Source: JADIYM01 sp964641945 (lineage in GTDB: Bacteria; Acidobacteriota; Blastocatellia; UBA7656; JADIYM01). From it: a DNA stretch of 64,000 nt. The position numbers and the translations under genes were made by a program. This document shows positions 58,232 through 63,967 of the stretch, one piece after another. The notes beneath the pieces were generated by a model. The model had not been told where the DNA came from, made no database searches, and saw only the letters and a program-made list of their open reading frames with translations. The first letter of the stretch is position 1. Every line of letters begins with the position of its first letter. The stretch is from positions 1 to 64,000 of the forward strand of contig CAZXLQ010000001.1 in the NCBI GenBank assembly GCA_964641945.1, in the 5' to 3' direction.

Positions 58232-58314
58232 TGGAGAAGTGGGGGCACGATCCCCAGCGCCGAAACGCCCATCGGTGTTCAAAGCCGTGTCGAGCCCAGC
58301 TCGATTCCTTCTCC
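58232..58314 (-). tRNA. tRNA-Ser (TGA)
   Basis: Acceptor GGAGAAG/CTTCTCC, type II, loop TTTGAAC with TGA, discriminator A rather than G. T-loop ATCGTGC atypical; two mismatches flank the anticodon stem. Confidence 0.6.
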
Positions 58315-58666
58315 AGTCGGTGATCCGTTCGAGTCCGGCGTCTACACACCTGAGTTACCAGCCCAGGACGCCTCAGCAGAAGTCGATTGTTCGGTCACGA
58401 TCCTCCGCCGCCTGGCCGGGCGACTTCAACGGACCGGAGGGACTCTACCCCCAAGGCGCAAAGCACTGGTTCATGATTTTCGCGCCAACCGCATTGACCA
58501 AGGGCCAGGAACCTCGCCGACCGGCGCCCAAGGTCTCACGTACCGTATCTTCCTCTGCTGTACGACACACCCGATTCCCCGAAGCGCTGCCTTGCCCGCC
58601 GTGCCAGCGTGCGTCTTCAGCCATGGGTAGAAACCGGACTCGAACGGATCACTTACATTCTCACCT
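58315..58666. other. Stretch without a confident gene inside the tRNA array
   Basis: It holds T-arm-like segments but no complete cloverleaf. A 19-nt T-arm-like block at 58320-58338 recurs exactly as its reverse complement at 58634-58652. Fragments resembling T-arms with loops ATCGTGA (about 58394) and GTAGAGT (about 58442) occur but do not pair with a matching acceptor. Possibly decayed or inverted tRNA remnants. Confidence 0.4.
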
Positions 58667-59179
58667 TCACGCAGCCTTGCCGAAGTAGGGCCGCCATGCC
58701 TCAGGGACAGCCCTGAGATCGAACTTCTTGGGAACCACCGGAAGCCAGACAGGCTTCTTCGGCTGCCTGAGCAGCTTCATCTTCGCCTCCTCCGGCGTCC
58801 GGTTGCCCTTCTTCGAGTTGCACGGATAGCAAGCCGCGACGATGTTGTCCCATTCCGTACGACCACCTCGCGAGCGAGGGATGACGTGGTCGTAGTTCAG
58901 CTCGTGCGCCTCGAAGTCACCGCCGCAGTATTGACACTGGTGCCCGTCGCGGAGCAGCACGTTCGCGCGAGAGAACTTGATCGACACCTTCTTTCCGCGA
59001 GCCTTCCGCACCATACGGATGATCGACGGCATGTGCATCGCGACCGACGGGGAGCGGATCACCTCCGACGTCGCCTCCACGACCTCTGCCTTTTCGTCGT
59101 AGAGCAGGCAGATCGCCCGCTCCCAGGAGACGATCCGACTTGGTTGGTAGAACGAATCGAGGACGAGTACGCGCTGCAT
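58667..59179 (-). CDS. HNH endonuclease
   Basis: A 170-residue protein, ATG 59179. Begins MQRVLVLDSFYQPSRIVSW with KAEVVEA, the N-terminal pattern of a common HNH family, then CQYCGGDFEAHELNYDHVIPRSRGGRTEWDN and CYPCNSKKGN, which provide zinc ligands and the catalytic DHxxP...N...H(C) site. Cuts DNA, likely a homing-type element or a defence nuclease. It sits between tRNA-Leu (CAA) and the uncertain region. Confidence 0.85.
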   Translation of the reverse strand: MQRVLVLDSFYQPSRIVSWERAICLLYDEKAEVVEATSEVIRSPSVAMHMPSIIRMVRKARGKKVSIKFSRANVLLRDGHQCQYCGGDFEAHELNYDHVIPRSRGGRTEWDNIVAACYPCNSKKGNRTPEEAKMKLLRQPKKPVWLPVVPKKFDLRAVPEAWRPYFGKAA

Positions 59180-59196
59180 GATCTGGCTCCGTGATC

Positions 59197-59269
59197 TGCG
59201 GACCGTCGGAGTCGAACCGACACTGAGCGGTGTTTGAAGCCGCTGCCTCTGCCGTTGGGCTACGTCCGC
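59197..59269 (-). tRNA. tRNA-Leu (CAA), class I variable loop
   Basis: Acceptor GCGGAC/GTCCGC, T-loop TTCGACT, loop TTCAAAC with CAA, discriminator A. Variable loop of five nt rather than the long arm of bacterial Leu tRNAs. Confidence 0.65.
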
Positions 59270-59283
59270 GTTGAGGTTGGTCG

Positions 59284-59311
59284 ATAGTAAGGTTCGTGTC
59301 TGACAAGTCAA
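59284..59311 (-). promoter_or_regulatory. Internal promoter of the tRNA array
   Basis: -35 TTGACT (59311-59306), 16-nt spacer, -10 TACTAT (59289-59284), and TGTCTGACA (59297-59305) in the spacer. It would start RNA a few nt before tRNA-Leu (CAA), so part of the array is under the same operator. Confidence 0.65.
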
Positions 59312-59318
59312 GAAGCGA

Positions 59319-59392
59319 TGCGCGAGGACGGATTTGAACCGACACTTGCTAGGTTCTTAGCCTAGTGCCTCTGCCAGTTGGGCTACCCGCGC
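59319..59392 (-). tRNA. tRNA-Leu (AAG), class I variable loop
   Basis: Acceptor GCGCGGG/CTCGCGC, T-loop TTCAAAT, loop CTAAGAA with AAG; discriminator A. Short variable loop CAAGT. Confidence 0.65.
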
Positions 59393-59394
59393 GT

Positions 59395-59468
59395 TGCCGA
59401 CGAGTGGATTTGAACCACCACTGGGTACGGTCTGAACGTACTGCCTCTGCCAGTTGGGCTACATCGGC
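59395..59468 (-). tRNA. tRNA-Leu (CAG), class I variable loop
   Basis: Acceptor GCCGATG/CGTCGGC, T-loop TTCAAAT, loop TTCAGAC with CAG, discriminator A. Closely related in D-arm and variable loop to the other two Leu tRNAs. Confidence 0.7.
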
Positions 59469-59475
59469 GTGGAGA

Positions 59476-59547
59476 TGCACGACCAGAGATCGAACTCTGC
59501 TGGGGCGACGTGTGAGATCGCTGCCGTCTCCAGACGGCTCGTCGTGC
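59476..59547 (-). tRNA. tRNA-Val (CAC)
   Basis: Acceptor GCACGAC/GTCGTGC, T-loop TTCGATC, loop CTCACAC with CAC. Confidence 0.8.
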
Positions 59548-59552
59548 AGGTT

Positions 59553-59629
59553 CAGATCGTCATCCGTGTCGCGCACACCTCGGCCGTGGCCACGGCCGCC
59601 GGACTCCTAGCCGGGACTGATGACGATCC
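59553..59629 (-). tRNA. Non-canonical tRNA-like cloverleaf
   Basis: A 77-nt unit with a 10-bp terminal helix (GGATCGTCAT/ATGACGATCT), a D-like arm (CCGG/CCGG), an anticodon-like arm with an 8-nt loop GTGGCCAC on a 5-bp stem, and a T-like arm GTGT-GCGCG-ACAC. If decoded, GGC (Ala) is the nearest reading. Either a highly divergent tRNA or another structured RNA. Confidence 0.4.
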
Positions 59630-59648
59630 GGTTCGGTCCGCGGACCGA

Positions 59649-59720
59649 TCGGGCTGGCCGGACTCGAACCGGCAACTACTCCGCCCCGAACGGAGTGGGG
59701 TACCTTTCCCCTACAGCCCG
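59649..59720 (-). tRNA. tRNA-Pro (CGG)
   Basis: Acceptor CGGGCTG/CAGCCCG, T-loop TTCGAGT, loop TTCGGGG with CGG; C1 as in bacterial Pro tRNAs. Confidence 0.8.
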
Positions 59721-59724
59721 GAAG

Positions 59725-59797
59725 TCTGGGTGGCCGGTTCCGCCCCGGCGGCCTCGTGCTCCCCGAGCACGCGCTCTGCTTGCTGAGCTACACCCAG
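59725..59797 (-). tRNA. tRNA-Pro (GGG)
   Basis: Acceptor CTGGGTG/CACCCAG, loop TCGGGGA with GGG and C33. T-loop GGCGGAA instead of TTCGANN. Confidence 0.65.
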
Positions 59798-59802
59798 ATG
59801 AT

Positions 59803-59871
59803 CGCAGCGGCGAGAATCGAACTCGCTCTGCCCGCGTATGAAACGGGTCCTCGGCCATCGAGGATCGCTGC
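59803..59871 (-). tRNA. tRNA-Met (CAT), elongator-type or Ile2
   Basis: Acceptor GCAGCG/CGCTGC, T-loop TTCGATT, stem CCCGT/GCGGG with loop TTCATAC. Whether it is elongator Met or a modified Ile tRNA cannot be told from sequence. Confidence 0.7.
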
Positions 59872-59877
59872 GTTGGT

Positions 59878-59948
59878 TTGCGGCCCCCGGAGTCGCGCCG
59901 GGTTGGCAAGGGGTATGAGCCCAAGCTGGTATCTCCACCTGCGCCGCA
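59878..59948 (-). tRNA. Initiator-like tRNA-fMet (CAT)
   Basis: The anticodon stem has GGG/CCC pairs around loop CTCATAC, the hallmark of bacterial initiators, and the acceptor is TGCGGC/GCCGCA. T-loop CGCGACT departs from TTCGANN. Confidence 0.6.
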
Positions 59949-59955
59949 CAAGACA

Positions 59956-60027
59956 CGCTGTCGGGTTGACTCGAACAACCATCTCCGACTTCGGACGTCG
60001 GGATCCTATCCTTTGGACTACGACAGC
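59956..60027 (-). tRNA. tRNA-Arg (CCG)
   Basis: Acceptor GCTGTCG/CGACAGC, T-loop TTCGAGT, loop GTCCGAA with CCG. The HNH gene at 60018 ends within it. Confidence 0.8.
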
Positions 60028-60503
60028 TTTTTCCACGAAAGCGGGACAAGTAGCCCGTGGTCCATCTCCCAGTGGCAGTTGCGACACAGGATCGCCACGT
60101 TGTCCTCCGCGTTGACCTCTGAGAGCGAAGCGCTCTCGCTGAACCCCGAGATTGGCTTGATATGGCAGAACTCGACATGCTTCGAGTACCCACAGTTCTC
60201 ACACACTCTTGCACGGTGAGCGTTTGATTCGCGGCAGTGAGTCCGTACCAGCGAGTGTCGCCACGGCCCATCCTTGGAACGCTGAAGTTCTCCCAACGTG
60301 CGCTCACGCGACTTGTCCACAGAGATGCACGCGATGCACTTCTGCCTCCTGGACCGCTCTACCTGCACTCCGCAAGCGCTACATGCCGGACGCGGGTTTC
60401 GCTTTCTCTTGACGGTCTCCCTGTTTGTCATGCGCGCGGAGCAGGTGCGAGAGCAAAACCTTGGGTTCTCCGTCTCCTGGCCGCACGTGGCACACTTGAC
60501 CAT
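60018..60503 (-). CDS. HNH endonuclease with zinc fingers
   Basis: A 161-residue protein with an operator-controlled promoter (ATG ten nt from -10). MVKCATCGQET, CSRTC and ACSACG give N-terminal zinc ribbons; then CENCGYSKHVEFCHIKPISGF, NAEDNVAILCRNCHW and MDHG complete a C4-HNH site. Its last ten nt overlap tRNA-Arg (CCG). Probably a homing-type or tRNA-locus nuclease. Confidence 0.8.
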   Translation of the reverse strand: MVKCATCGQETENPRFCSRTCSARMTNRETVKRKRNPRPACSACGVQVERSRRQKCIACISVDKSRERTLGELQRSKDGPWRHSLVRTHCRESNAHRARVCENCGYSKHVEFCHIKPISGFSESASLSEVNAEDNVAILCRNCHWEMDHGLLVPLSWKKLS

Positions 60504-60513
60504 GACGCGTGGC

Positions 60514-60542
60514 AATCTAGCCACCCACTGTCTGACAGTCAA
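60514..60542 (-). promoter_or_regulatory. Promoter with operator upstream of HNH gene
   Basis: -35 TTGACT (60542-60537), 17-nt spacer, -10 TAGATT (60519-60514), ten nt to the ATG at 60503; TGTCTGACA at 60529-60537 in the spacer. Confidence 0.7.
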
Positions 60543-60617
60543 CGCCCACGGAGGGACTTGAACCCCCACGAGACCCAGGTTCGTAGCCTGGCGCTCTATC
60601 CATTGAGCTACGCGGGC
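60543..60617 (-). tRNA. tRNA-Arg (ACG)
   Basis: Acceptor GCCCGCG/CGTGGGC, T-loop TTCAAGT, loop CTACGAA with ACG. Confidence 0.85.
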
Positions 60618-60624
60618 AGAAGAC

Positions 60625-60699
60625 CGCGACCGGAGGGAGTCGAACCCACATCGATCCATTACGGTTCACTCGTTTAGAAAACGAGACCGGTACGGTCGC
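60625..60699 (-). tRNA. tRNA-Arg-like (TCT), D-arm missing
   Basis: Acceptor GCGACCG/CGGTCGC, T-loop TTCGACT, stem CTCGT/ACGAG with loop TTTCTAA giving TCT. In place of a D-arm, TACCGGT pairs with ACCGTA in a long variable region, extending the anticodon helix. Overlaps the end of the HNH gene at 60666. Confidence 0.5.
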
Positions 60700-61205
60700 C
60701 CAGATGTAGCCAGGCCATGGGCCTTCGCCCACTTTCTGACAGCGTTATCCGACACGCCGAACATCTCACCGAGCGCGACCCACGAGTGCGTCTCCAACAA
60801 CTTCTCAAGCTCCTCCTTCTCTGGTCGCTTCGCGATTCGCGAAGCCATAGCGGAGCATTCGTACGAGCAAAAACGCGCGTTGAACGTCTGGCGTCCGCAT
60901 CGCTCGCACGTGGACGATTCGCGAGGCCCGTAGCGCTCCATATTGTGCGCGGCCACATGCTGCCTGTGATCCATGACCTCCAAGTTCTCTGGACGGTTGT
61001 CGTCCTTCAGCTCGTTCTTGTGATGGACGCTTTCGGATGGCAGTACCCAGCGGCCGATCGTGATCGATGCGACGTGACGATGGACGTAAACCTTCCCCTG
61101 ACTGTTTGCGAGCGGGTGAGATTTATCCAGAAAGTACATGTACCCGAGCGTCTTGTCCTTCTTCGGCGGCTTTGCGCAAGGATCCCAACTGTACTCTTGG
61201 TCCAT
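60666..61205 (-). CDS. HNH endonuclease (homing-type)
   Basis: A 179-residue protein. VHRHVASITIGRWVLPSES, then VHHKNELKDDNRPENLEVMDH gives the HNH core, then CERCGRQTFNARFCSYEC and a WVALGEMFGVSDNAVRKWAK helix-turn-helix: nuclease plus DNA-binding motif as in phage homing enzymes. TTGACA/TAGGCC promoter six nt from the ATG. Its 3' end overlaps the D-armless tRNA by 34 nt. Confidence 0.85.
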   Translation of the reverse strand: MDQEYSWDPCAKPPKKDKTLGYMYFLDKSHPLANSQGKVYVHRHVASITIGRWVLPSESVHHKNELKDDNRPENLEVMDHRQHVAAHNMERYGPRESSTCERCGRQTFNARFCSYECSAMASRIAKRPEKEELEKLLETHSWVALGEMFGVSDNAVRKWAKAHGLATSGRPYRSRFLNE

Positions 61206-61239
61206 GTTTTTGGCCTAGAATGTTGAGGTTCGAATGTCA

Positions 61240-61307
61240 AGGACCGACCGCGAATCGAACGCGGCTTCGACGGGTTGCAATCGTCGGTCTTCCCAGAAGA
61301 CCGGTCC
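61240..61307 (-). tRNA. tRNA-Cys (GCA)
   Basis: Acceptor GGACCG/CGGTCC with T discriminator typical for Cys, T-loop TTCGATT, loop TTGCAAC with GCA. Confidence 0.8.
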
Positions 61308-61312
61308 AGAAA

Positions 61313-61383
61313 AGCGGGCGGCGAGAATCGAACTCGCTTGGCTGGGTTGGAAGCCCAGAGCCTAACCAGTCGGCCACGCCCGC
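61313..61383 (-). tRNA. tRNA-Gly (TCC)
   Basis: Acceptor GCGGGCG/CGCCCGC, T-loop TTCGATT, loop CTTCCAA with TCC, T discriminator. Confidence 0.85.
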
Positions 61384-61470
61384 ATAGCCGGCGCAGGAGA
61401 AAGGCGGCTCCCTACGCCCACACCGTCATCGACGGCTCGGTCCTGCGACCGAGCGCTCCGCCCAACGCAG
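61384..61470 (-). other. Structured RNA candidate, unassigned
   Basis: Between tRNA-Gly and tRNA-Thr lies an 87-nt stretch with GGCGG/CCGCC ends about 60 nt apart, hairpins CTCGGT/ACCGAG and CCGTC-GAT-GACGG, and a T-like GGC-GTAGGGA-GCC. No matching acceptor was found, so it is not called a tRNA. Confidence 0.35.
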
Positions 61471-61543
61471 AGCCCCCGACCGGCATCGCACCGGCACCAT
61501 CGTCCATACCAAGGACGCGTTCTTCTTCTTGAACTTCGGGGGC
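61471..61543 (-). tRNA. tRNA-Thr (GGT)
   Basis: Acceptor GCCCCCG/CGGGGGC, loop TTGGTAT with GGT. T-loop TGCGATG instead of TTCGATG. Confidence 0.7.
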
Positions 61544-61546
61544 ACA

Positions 61547-61619
61547 TGGACCTGGAGGGCTCCGCCCCCTCCGCCTCCTGCTTGCAAGGCAGGCGCTCTC
61601 CTGAATGAGCTACAGGCCC
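61547..61619 (-). tRNA. tRNA-Ala (TGC)
   Basis: Acceptor GGGCCTG/CAGGTCC, loop CTTGCAA with TGC, T-loop GGCGGAG atypical. Confidence 0.7.
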
Positions 61620-61622
61620 AGA

Positions 61623-61694
61623 TCGTCGCGCCGGGTTCCGCCCCCGGGGCCTCCTGCGTGTCGAGCAGGCCTCTTCTGACTGAGCTACGCGACG
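61623..61694 (-). tRNA. tRNA-Val (GAC)
   Basis: Acceptor CGTCGCG/CGCGACG, loop TCGACAC with GAC and C33, T-loop GGCGGAA atypical. Confidence 0.65.
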
Positions 61695-61698
61695 AGAA

Positions 61699-61777
61699 CT
61701 CCCGCGGTGGGAATCGAACCCACGCCATCGTGCCCACGGCACCTTGTTGGGAAACGCGCTTCCCTAGCGACCAGGGA
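61699..61777 (-). tRNA. tRNA with ambiguous anticodon
   Basis: T-arm GTGGG-TTCGATT-CCCAC is canonical and a long variable arm suggests type II, but the acceptor (TCCCTGG/CGCGGGA) has two mismatches. Loop TCCCAAC reads CCA (Trp) and an alternative register reads CAA (Leu). Confidence 0.45.
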
Positions 61778-61915
61778 TCTCCTTGCCATTCGGTGCATCC
61801 GCAACCCGCGGTGCCTACCCACACCCCGAGGACAGCCCCAAGTAGCAGGCGGCCCGATGCCTTTTACGGTGATCGGCTCCGTTTTTCCGACGTTCTGCCT
61901 CTGAACTACGCGGGA
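61778..61915 (-). other. Possible tRNA-like element, unassigned
   Basis: Contains a D-arm-like GTTC-AGAGGCA-GAAC, a GTCGG/CCGAT stem with a long loop, and CCGCG/CGCGG ends about 110 nt apart, so it may be a degenerate or intron-bearing tRNA. No anticodon can be assigned. Confidence 0.35.
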
Positions 61916-61988
61916 TGGAGCAGTCGGGGATCGAACCCGCCACAGCCCGCGTATCAGACGGGCCAGGACAACCAGTCACTTCCGCTCC
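61916..61988 (-). tRNA. tRNA-Ile (GAT)
   Basis: Acceptor GGAGCGG/CTGCTCC, T-loop TTCGATC, loop CTGATAC with GAT. Confidence 0.8.
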
Positions 61989-61992
61989 GAAG

Positions 61993-62067
61993 CATCCCCA
62001 GCGCGACTCGAACACGCGACCTGATCTTTAGGAAAGATCTGCTCTGATCCAACTGAGCTATGGGGAC
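61993..62067 (-). tRNA. tRNA-Arg (CCT)
   Basis: Acceptor GTCCCCA/TGGGGAT, T-loop TTCGAGT, loop TTCCTAA with CCT. Confidence 0.75.
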
Positions 62068-62071
62068 ACGA

Positions 62072-62145
62072 TCTGGTAGACGGGACCTGCCCCCGCTTGA
62101 CCTGGAGCCACAATCCAGGGCCTCGACTACTTCGGCCTCTACCAG
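62072..62145 (-). tRNA. tRNA-His (GTG)
   Basis: Acceptor CTGGTAG/CTACCAG preceded by G, loop TTGTGGC with GTG. T-loop GGCAGGT atypical, discriminator A rather than C. Confidence 0.65.
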
Positions 62146-62151
62146 CATGAG

Positions 62152-62222
62152 AGCGGATGGGGAGAATCGAACTCCCAGAGTCGCGCTGGCAACGCGACCG
62201 CCTCACCATCGGCAACATCCGC
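62152..62222 (-). tRNA. tRNA-Gly (GCC)
   Basis: Acceptor GCGGATG/CATCCGC, T-loop TTCGATT, loop TTGCCAG with GCC, T discriminator. Confidence 0.85.
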
Positions 62223-62226
62223 AACA

Positions 62227-62299
62227 TGGACCTCAGCGGGGTCGAACCGCTGACCTCCTCGATGCCATCGAGGCGCTCTCCCAACTGAGCTAGAGGCCC
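62227..62299 (-). tRNA. tRNA-Ala (GGC)
   Basis: Acceptor GGGCCTC/GAGGTCC, T-loop TTCGACC, loop ATGGCAT with GGC. Confidence 0.8.
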
Positions 62300-62362
62300 G
62301 AAGAAGATCCGACGAACCGAAACTGCTCGGTGGTTGGGGATTGTTGGTGCGCCGGACCTTCA

Positions 62363-62434
62363 TCTGGGTGACTGGAATCGAACCAGCCGAGACGAGCACC
62401 CAAAGCTCGTGCCGCACCTTGCGGCTCCACCCAG
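62363..62434 (-). tRNA. tRNA-Pro (TGG)
   Basis: Acceptor CTGGGTG/CACCCAG, T-loop TTCGATT, loop TTTGGGT with TGG. Confidence 0.8.
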
Positions 62435-62438
62435 GGAC

Positions 62439-62512
62439 CGCCTCGTAGGGGGATTGAACCCCTCTCGACACCGCTCGACAAGCGGCCGGCGTCCCCAGAC
62501 GCCTCACGAGGC
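62439..62512 (-). tRNA. tRNA-Asp (GTC)
   Basis: Acceptor GCCTCGT/ACGAGGC, T-loop TTCAATC, loop TTGTCGA with GTC and G discriminator. Confidence 0.8.
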
Positions 62513-62540
62513 ATTGGCGCGGCGAATCGTCGACGCGCGA

Positions 62541-62613
62541 TGGGACGTCTCGGAGTCGAACCGAGTTCTGTGGATCTTCAGGCCACCGCAATGACCGCAC
62601 TTGCTCACGTCCC
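62541..62613 (-). tRNA. tRNA-Phe (GAA)
   Basis: Acceptor GGGACGT/ACGTCCC, T-loop TTCGACT, loop CTGAAGA with GAA, A discriminator. Confidence 0.75.
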
Positions 62614-62655
62614 AAGCGGGAAACGCAGAGGCGCAAGCGTCTCCACGTGACCCCA

Positions 62656-62727
62656 CAGGCCGTGCAGGAGTCGAACCATGCTCGACGACGGATTTGGAGT
62701 CCGTCCGGCTGCCTCAGCCTACGGCCT
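62656..62727 (-). tRNA. tRNA-Trp (CCA)
   Basis: Acceptor AGGCCGT/ACGGCCT, T-loop TTCGACT, stem ACGGA/TCCGT with loop CTCCAAA giving CCA. Confidence 0.85.
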
Positions 62728-62731
62728 GTAG

Positions 62732-62805
62732 CTCCAGGGGTCGGTGACGATCCGACAAGCACTCCGGTAACAGCGGAGCGGCTAGCCAACTTTGCCTTCC
62801 CTGGA
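62732..62805 (-). tRNA. tRNA-Asn (GTT)
   Basis: Acceptor TCCAGGG/CCCTGGA, stem CTCCG/CGGAG with loop CTGTTAC giving GTT. T-loop ATCGTCA atypical. Confidence 0.7.
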
Positions 62806-62863
62806 ATAGCGGACGCCCTCACGGACGCCCGCGCTCTACTTCTTCAGTTTTCAGAGAGCCGAG

Positions 62864-62934
62864 TTCCGGCGCCAGGAATCGAACCTAGATTTTCGCGTTC
62901 AGAGCGCGACGGCCTGCCGTTAGCCGAAACCGGA
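62864..62934 (-). tRNA. tRNA-Gln (CTG)
   Basis: Acceptor TCCGG/CCGGA with weak last pairs, T-loop TTCGATT, loop CTCTGAA with CTG. Confidence 0.75.
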
Positions 62935-63005
62935 TGGGCTGCCAGGGAATCGAACCCTGCACGGCCTGAGTAAGAATCAGGTCCCTCCCTTGAGGGGTGC
63001 AGCCC
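62935..63005 (-). tRNA. tRNA-Lys (CTT)
   Basis: Acceptor GGGCTGC/GCAGCCC, T-loop TTCGATT, loop TTCTTAC with CTT. Directly abuts tRNA-Gln (CTG) and overlaps the end of the HNH gene at 62977. Confidence 0.8.
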
Positions 63006-63384
63006 GCTGCTTCGATCTGGTCTTTCTGCTTTGCGCGGCGCTCGCCGCCCTGCATTCGTCACACCTGCGTCCGTGCCGGTACATCGCGAACGTTCCGTGC
63101 TTGCGAAGTTCGCGACCGAGATCCTCCTTGACCGTCTTCTCTGTGTGACATCGAGAGCAAAGAAGCTGACAGAGCTTCAGCTCCTTCATGAAGCGAGACA
63201 TGCCGCAGCCGTACATTCGACTGAATGGCATGGTCTTTTTCTTTCGATCGATATGATCCACCTCCAGACCATCAACACTGTCACAGCGAGCGCACTTGCC
63301 GCCCAGAACAGCAATCGCCAACTCGCGCCGCTCGTGGTAGCGACGCTTCATGTAGACCCTCATGTGTGCCGCGTTACTCGACAT
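62977..63384 (-). CDS. HNH endonuclease
   Basis: A 135-residue protein with AAGGA before ATG. RRELAIAVLGGKCARCDSVDGLEVDHIDRKKKT gives zinc and first HNH ligands, and LLCSRCHTEKT the last; the tail is Lys/Arg-rich. Ends inside tRNA-Lys (CTT), 29 nt overlap. Confidence 0.8.
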   Translation of the reverse strand: MSSNAAHMRVYMKRRYHERRELAIAVLGGKCARCDSVDGLEVDHIDRKKKTMPFSRMYGCGMSRFMKELKLCQLLCSRCHTEKTVKEDLGRELRKHGTFAMYRHGRRCDECRAASAAQSRKTRSKQRAAPLKGGT

Positions 63385-63390
63385 CGTCCT

Positions 63391-63462
63391 TGGGAGCGAG
63401 AGGAGTCGAACCTCCGCAGTCCGGAGTAAAGGTCCGGTGTCCAGCCATCAGACGCCGCTCCC
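63391..63462 (-). tRNA. tRNA-Lys (TTT)
   Basis: Acceptor GGGAGCG/CGCTCCC, T-loop TTCGACT, stem CCGGA/TCCGG with loop CCTTTAC giving TTT and C33. Confidence 0.8.
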
Positions 63463-63466
63463 GCGT

Positions 63467-63664
63467 TCACGCGGCAGCGCGTTTCTCCTCTCTCTTCTCG
63501 CCGACACCGCGGACCGTGCGGCGATCCGCGTCGGACATGACCCGCCAGAGCCCGTCCAGCTCGTCCTGAAGACGATCGACCTCGTCCTCTCCACCACGCA
63601 GATGCGCCTGCCTGAGGCGCTCCCGCGCCCGCTTGTACCTCTCGACGATGTGATGGGTGCTCAT
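63467..63664 (-). CDS. Small helical protein between tRNA genes
   Basis: A 65-residue charged helical protein (ERYKRARERLRQAHLRG, EVDRLQDELDGLWRVM), likely coiled coil; AGGA about nine nt before ATG. Cotranscribed with the tRNAs. Unassigned. Confidence 0.55.
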   Translation of the reverse strand: MSTHHIVERYKRARERLRQAHLRGGEDEVDRLQDELDGLWRVMSDADRRTVRGVGEKREEKRAAA

Positions 63665-63684
63665 GATCTTGTTCCTGTTGCTGT

Positions 63685-63765
63685 TGGAGCCGCTTGGAAT
63701 CGAACCAAGTCTCCCCGGAGGGAGCGGATTTACAGTCCGCCTGCGACACCAGCCGCATCGACTCC
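63685..63765 (-). tRNA. tRNA-Tyr (GTA)
   Basis: Acceptor GGAGTCG/CGGCTCC, type II variable arm (CTCC/GGAG), T-loop TTCGATT, loop CTGTAAA with GTA. First tRNA of the array. Confidence 0.85.
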
Positions 63766-63777
63766 AGAAACGACGAA

Positions 63778-63801
63778 GGCCGCCTGGTTTCCCTGGCGGC
63801 C
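63778..63801 (-). terminator. Hairpin upstream of the tRNA array
   Basis: GGCCGCCTGG and CCTGGCGGCC arms (ten pairs with one T-T mismatch) around TTTC. Lies between the small gene at 63833 and tRNA-Tyr, so it could terminate or attenuate that transcript. Confidence 0.5.
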
Positions 63802-63832
63802 TCCGTAGGTTCTGGGACTTTAGGTCCTCTTT

Positions 63833-63967
63833 CTACGATGCCGCCTCCGCTTCCCGGATGCTGGGCTTCTGGTTGCGGTCGACCTGGTGCCACGTCGGGC
63901 GCACCTCGGTCGACCCGCCCAGAAGGCGGGTACCGAGATACATCGTCGCGAACCTGGATGACAACAT
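63833..63967 (-). CDS. Short hypothetical protein, 44 residues
   Basis: Begins MLSSRFATMYLGTRLLGG with AGGGG three nt before the ATG; basic and Arg-rich. TGTCCGACA at 63988-63996, near the window edge, is 21 nt upstream. Weak but coherent frame. Confidence 0.4.
   Translation of the reverse strand: MLSSRFATMYLGTRLLGGSTEVRPTWHQVDRNQKPSIREAEAAS

Noticed and set aside
61778..61915. Intron-containing tRNA
   Set aside because: Could not find a matching anticodon arm and splice-type structure, so only an uncertain element is listed.
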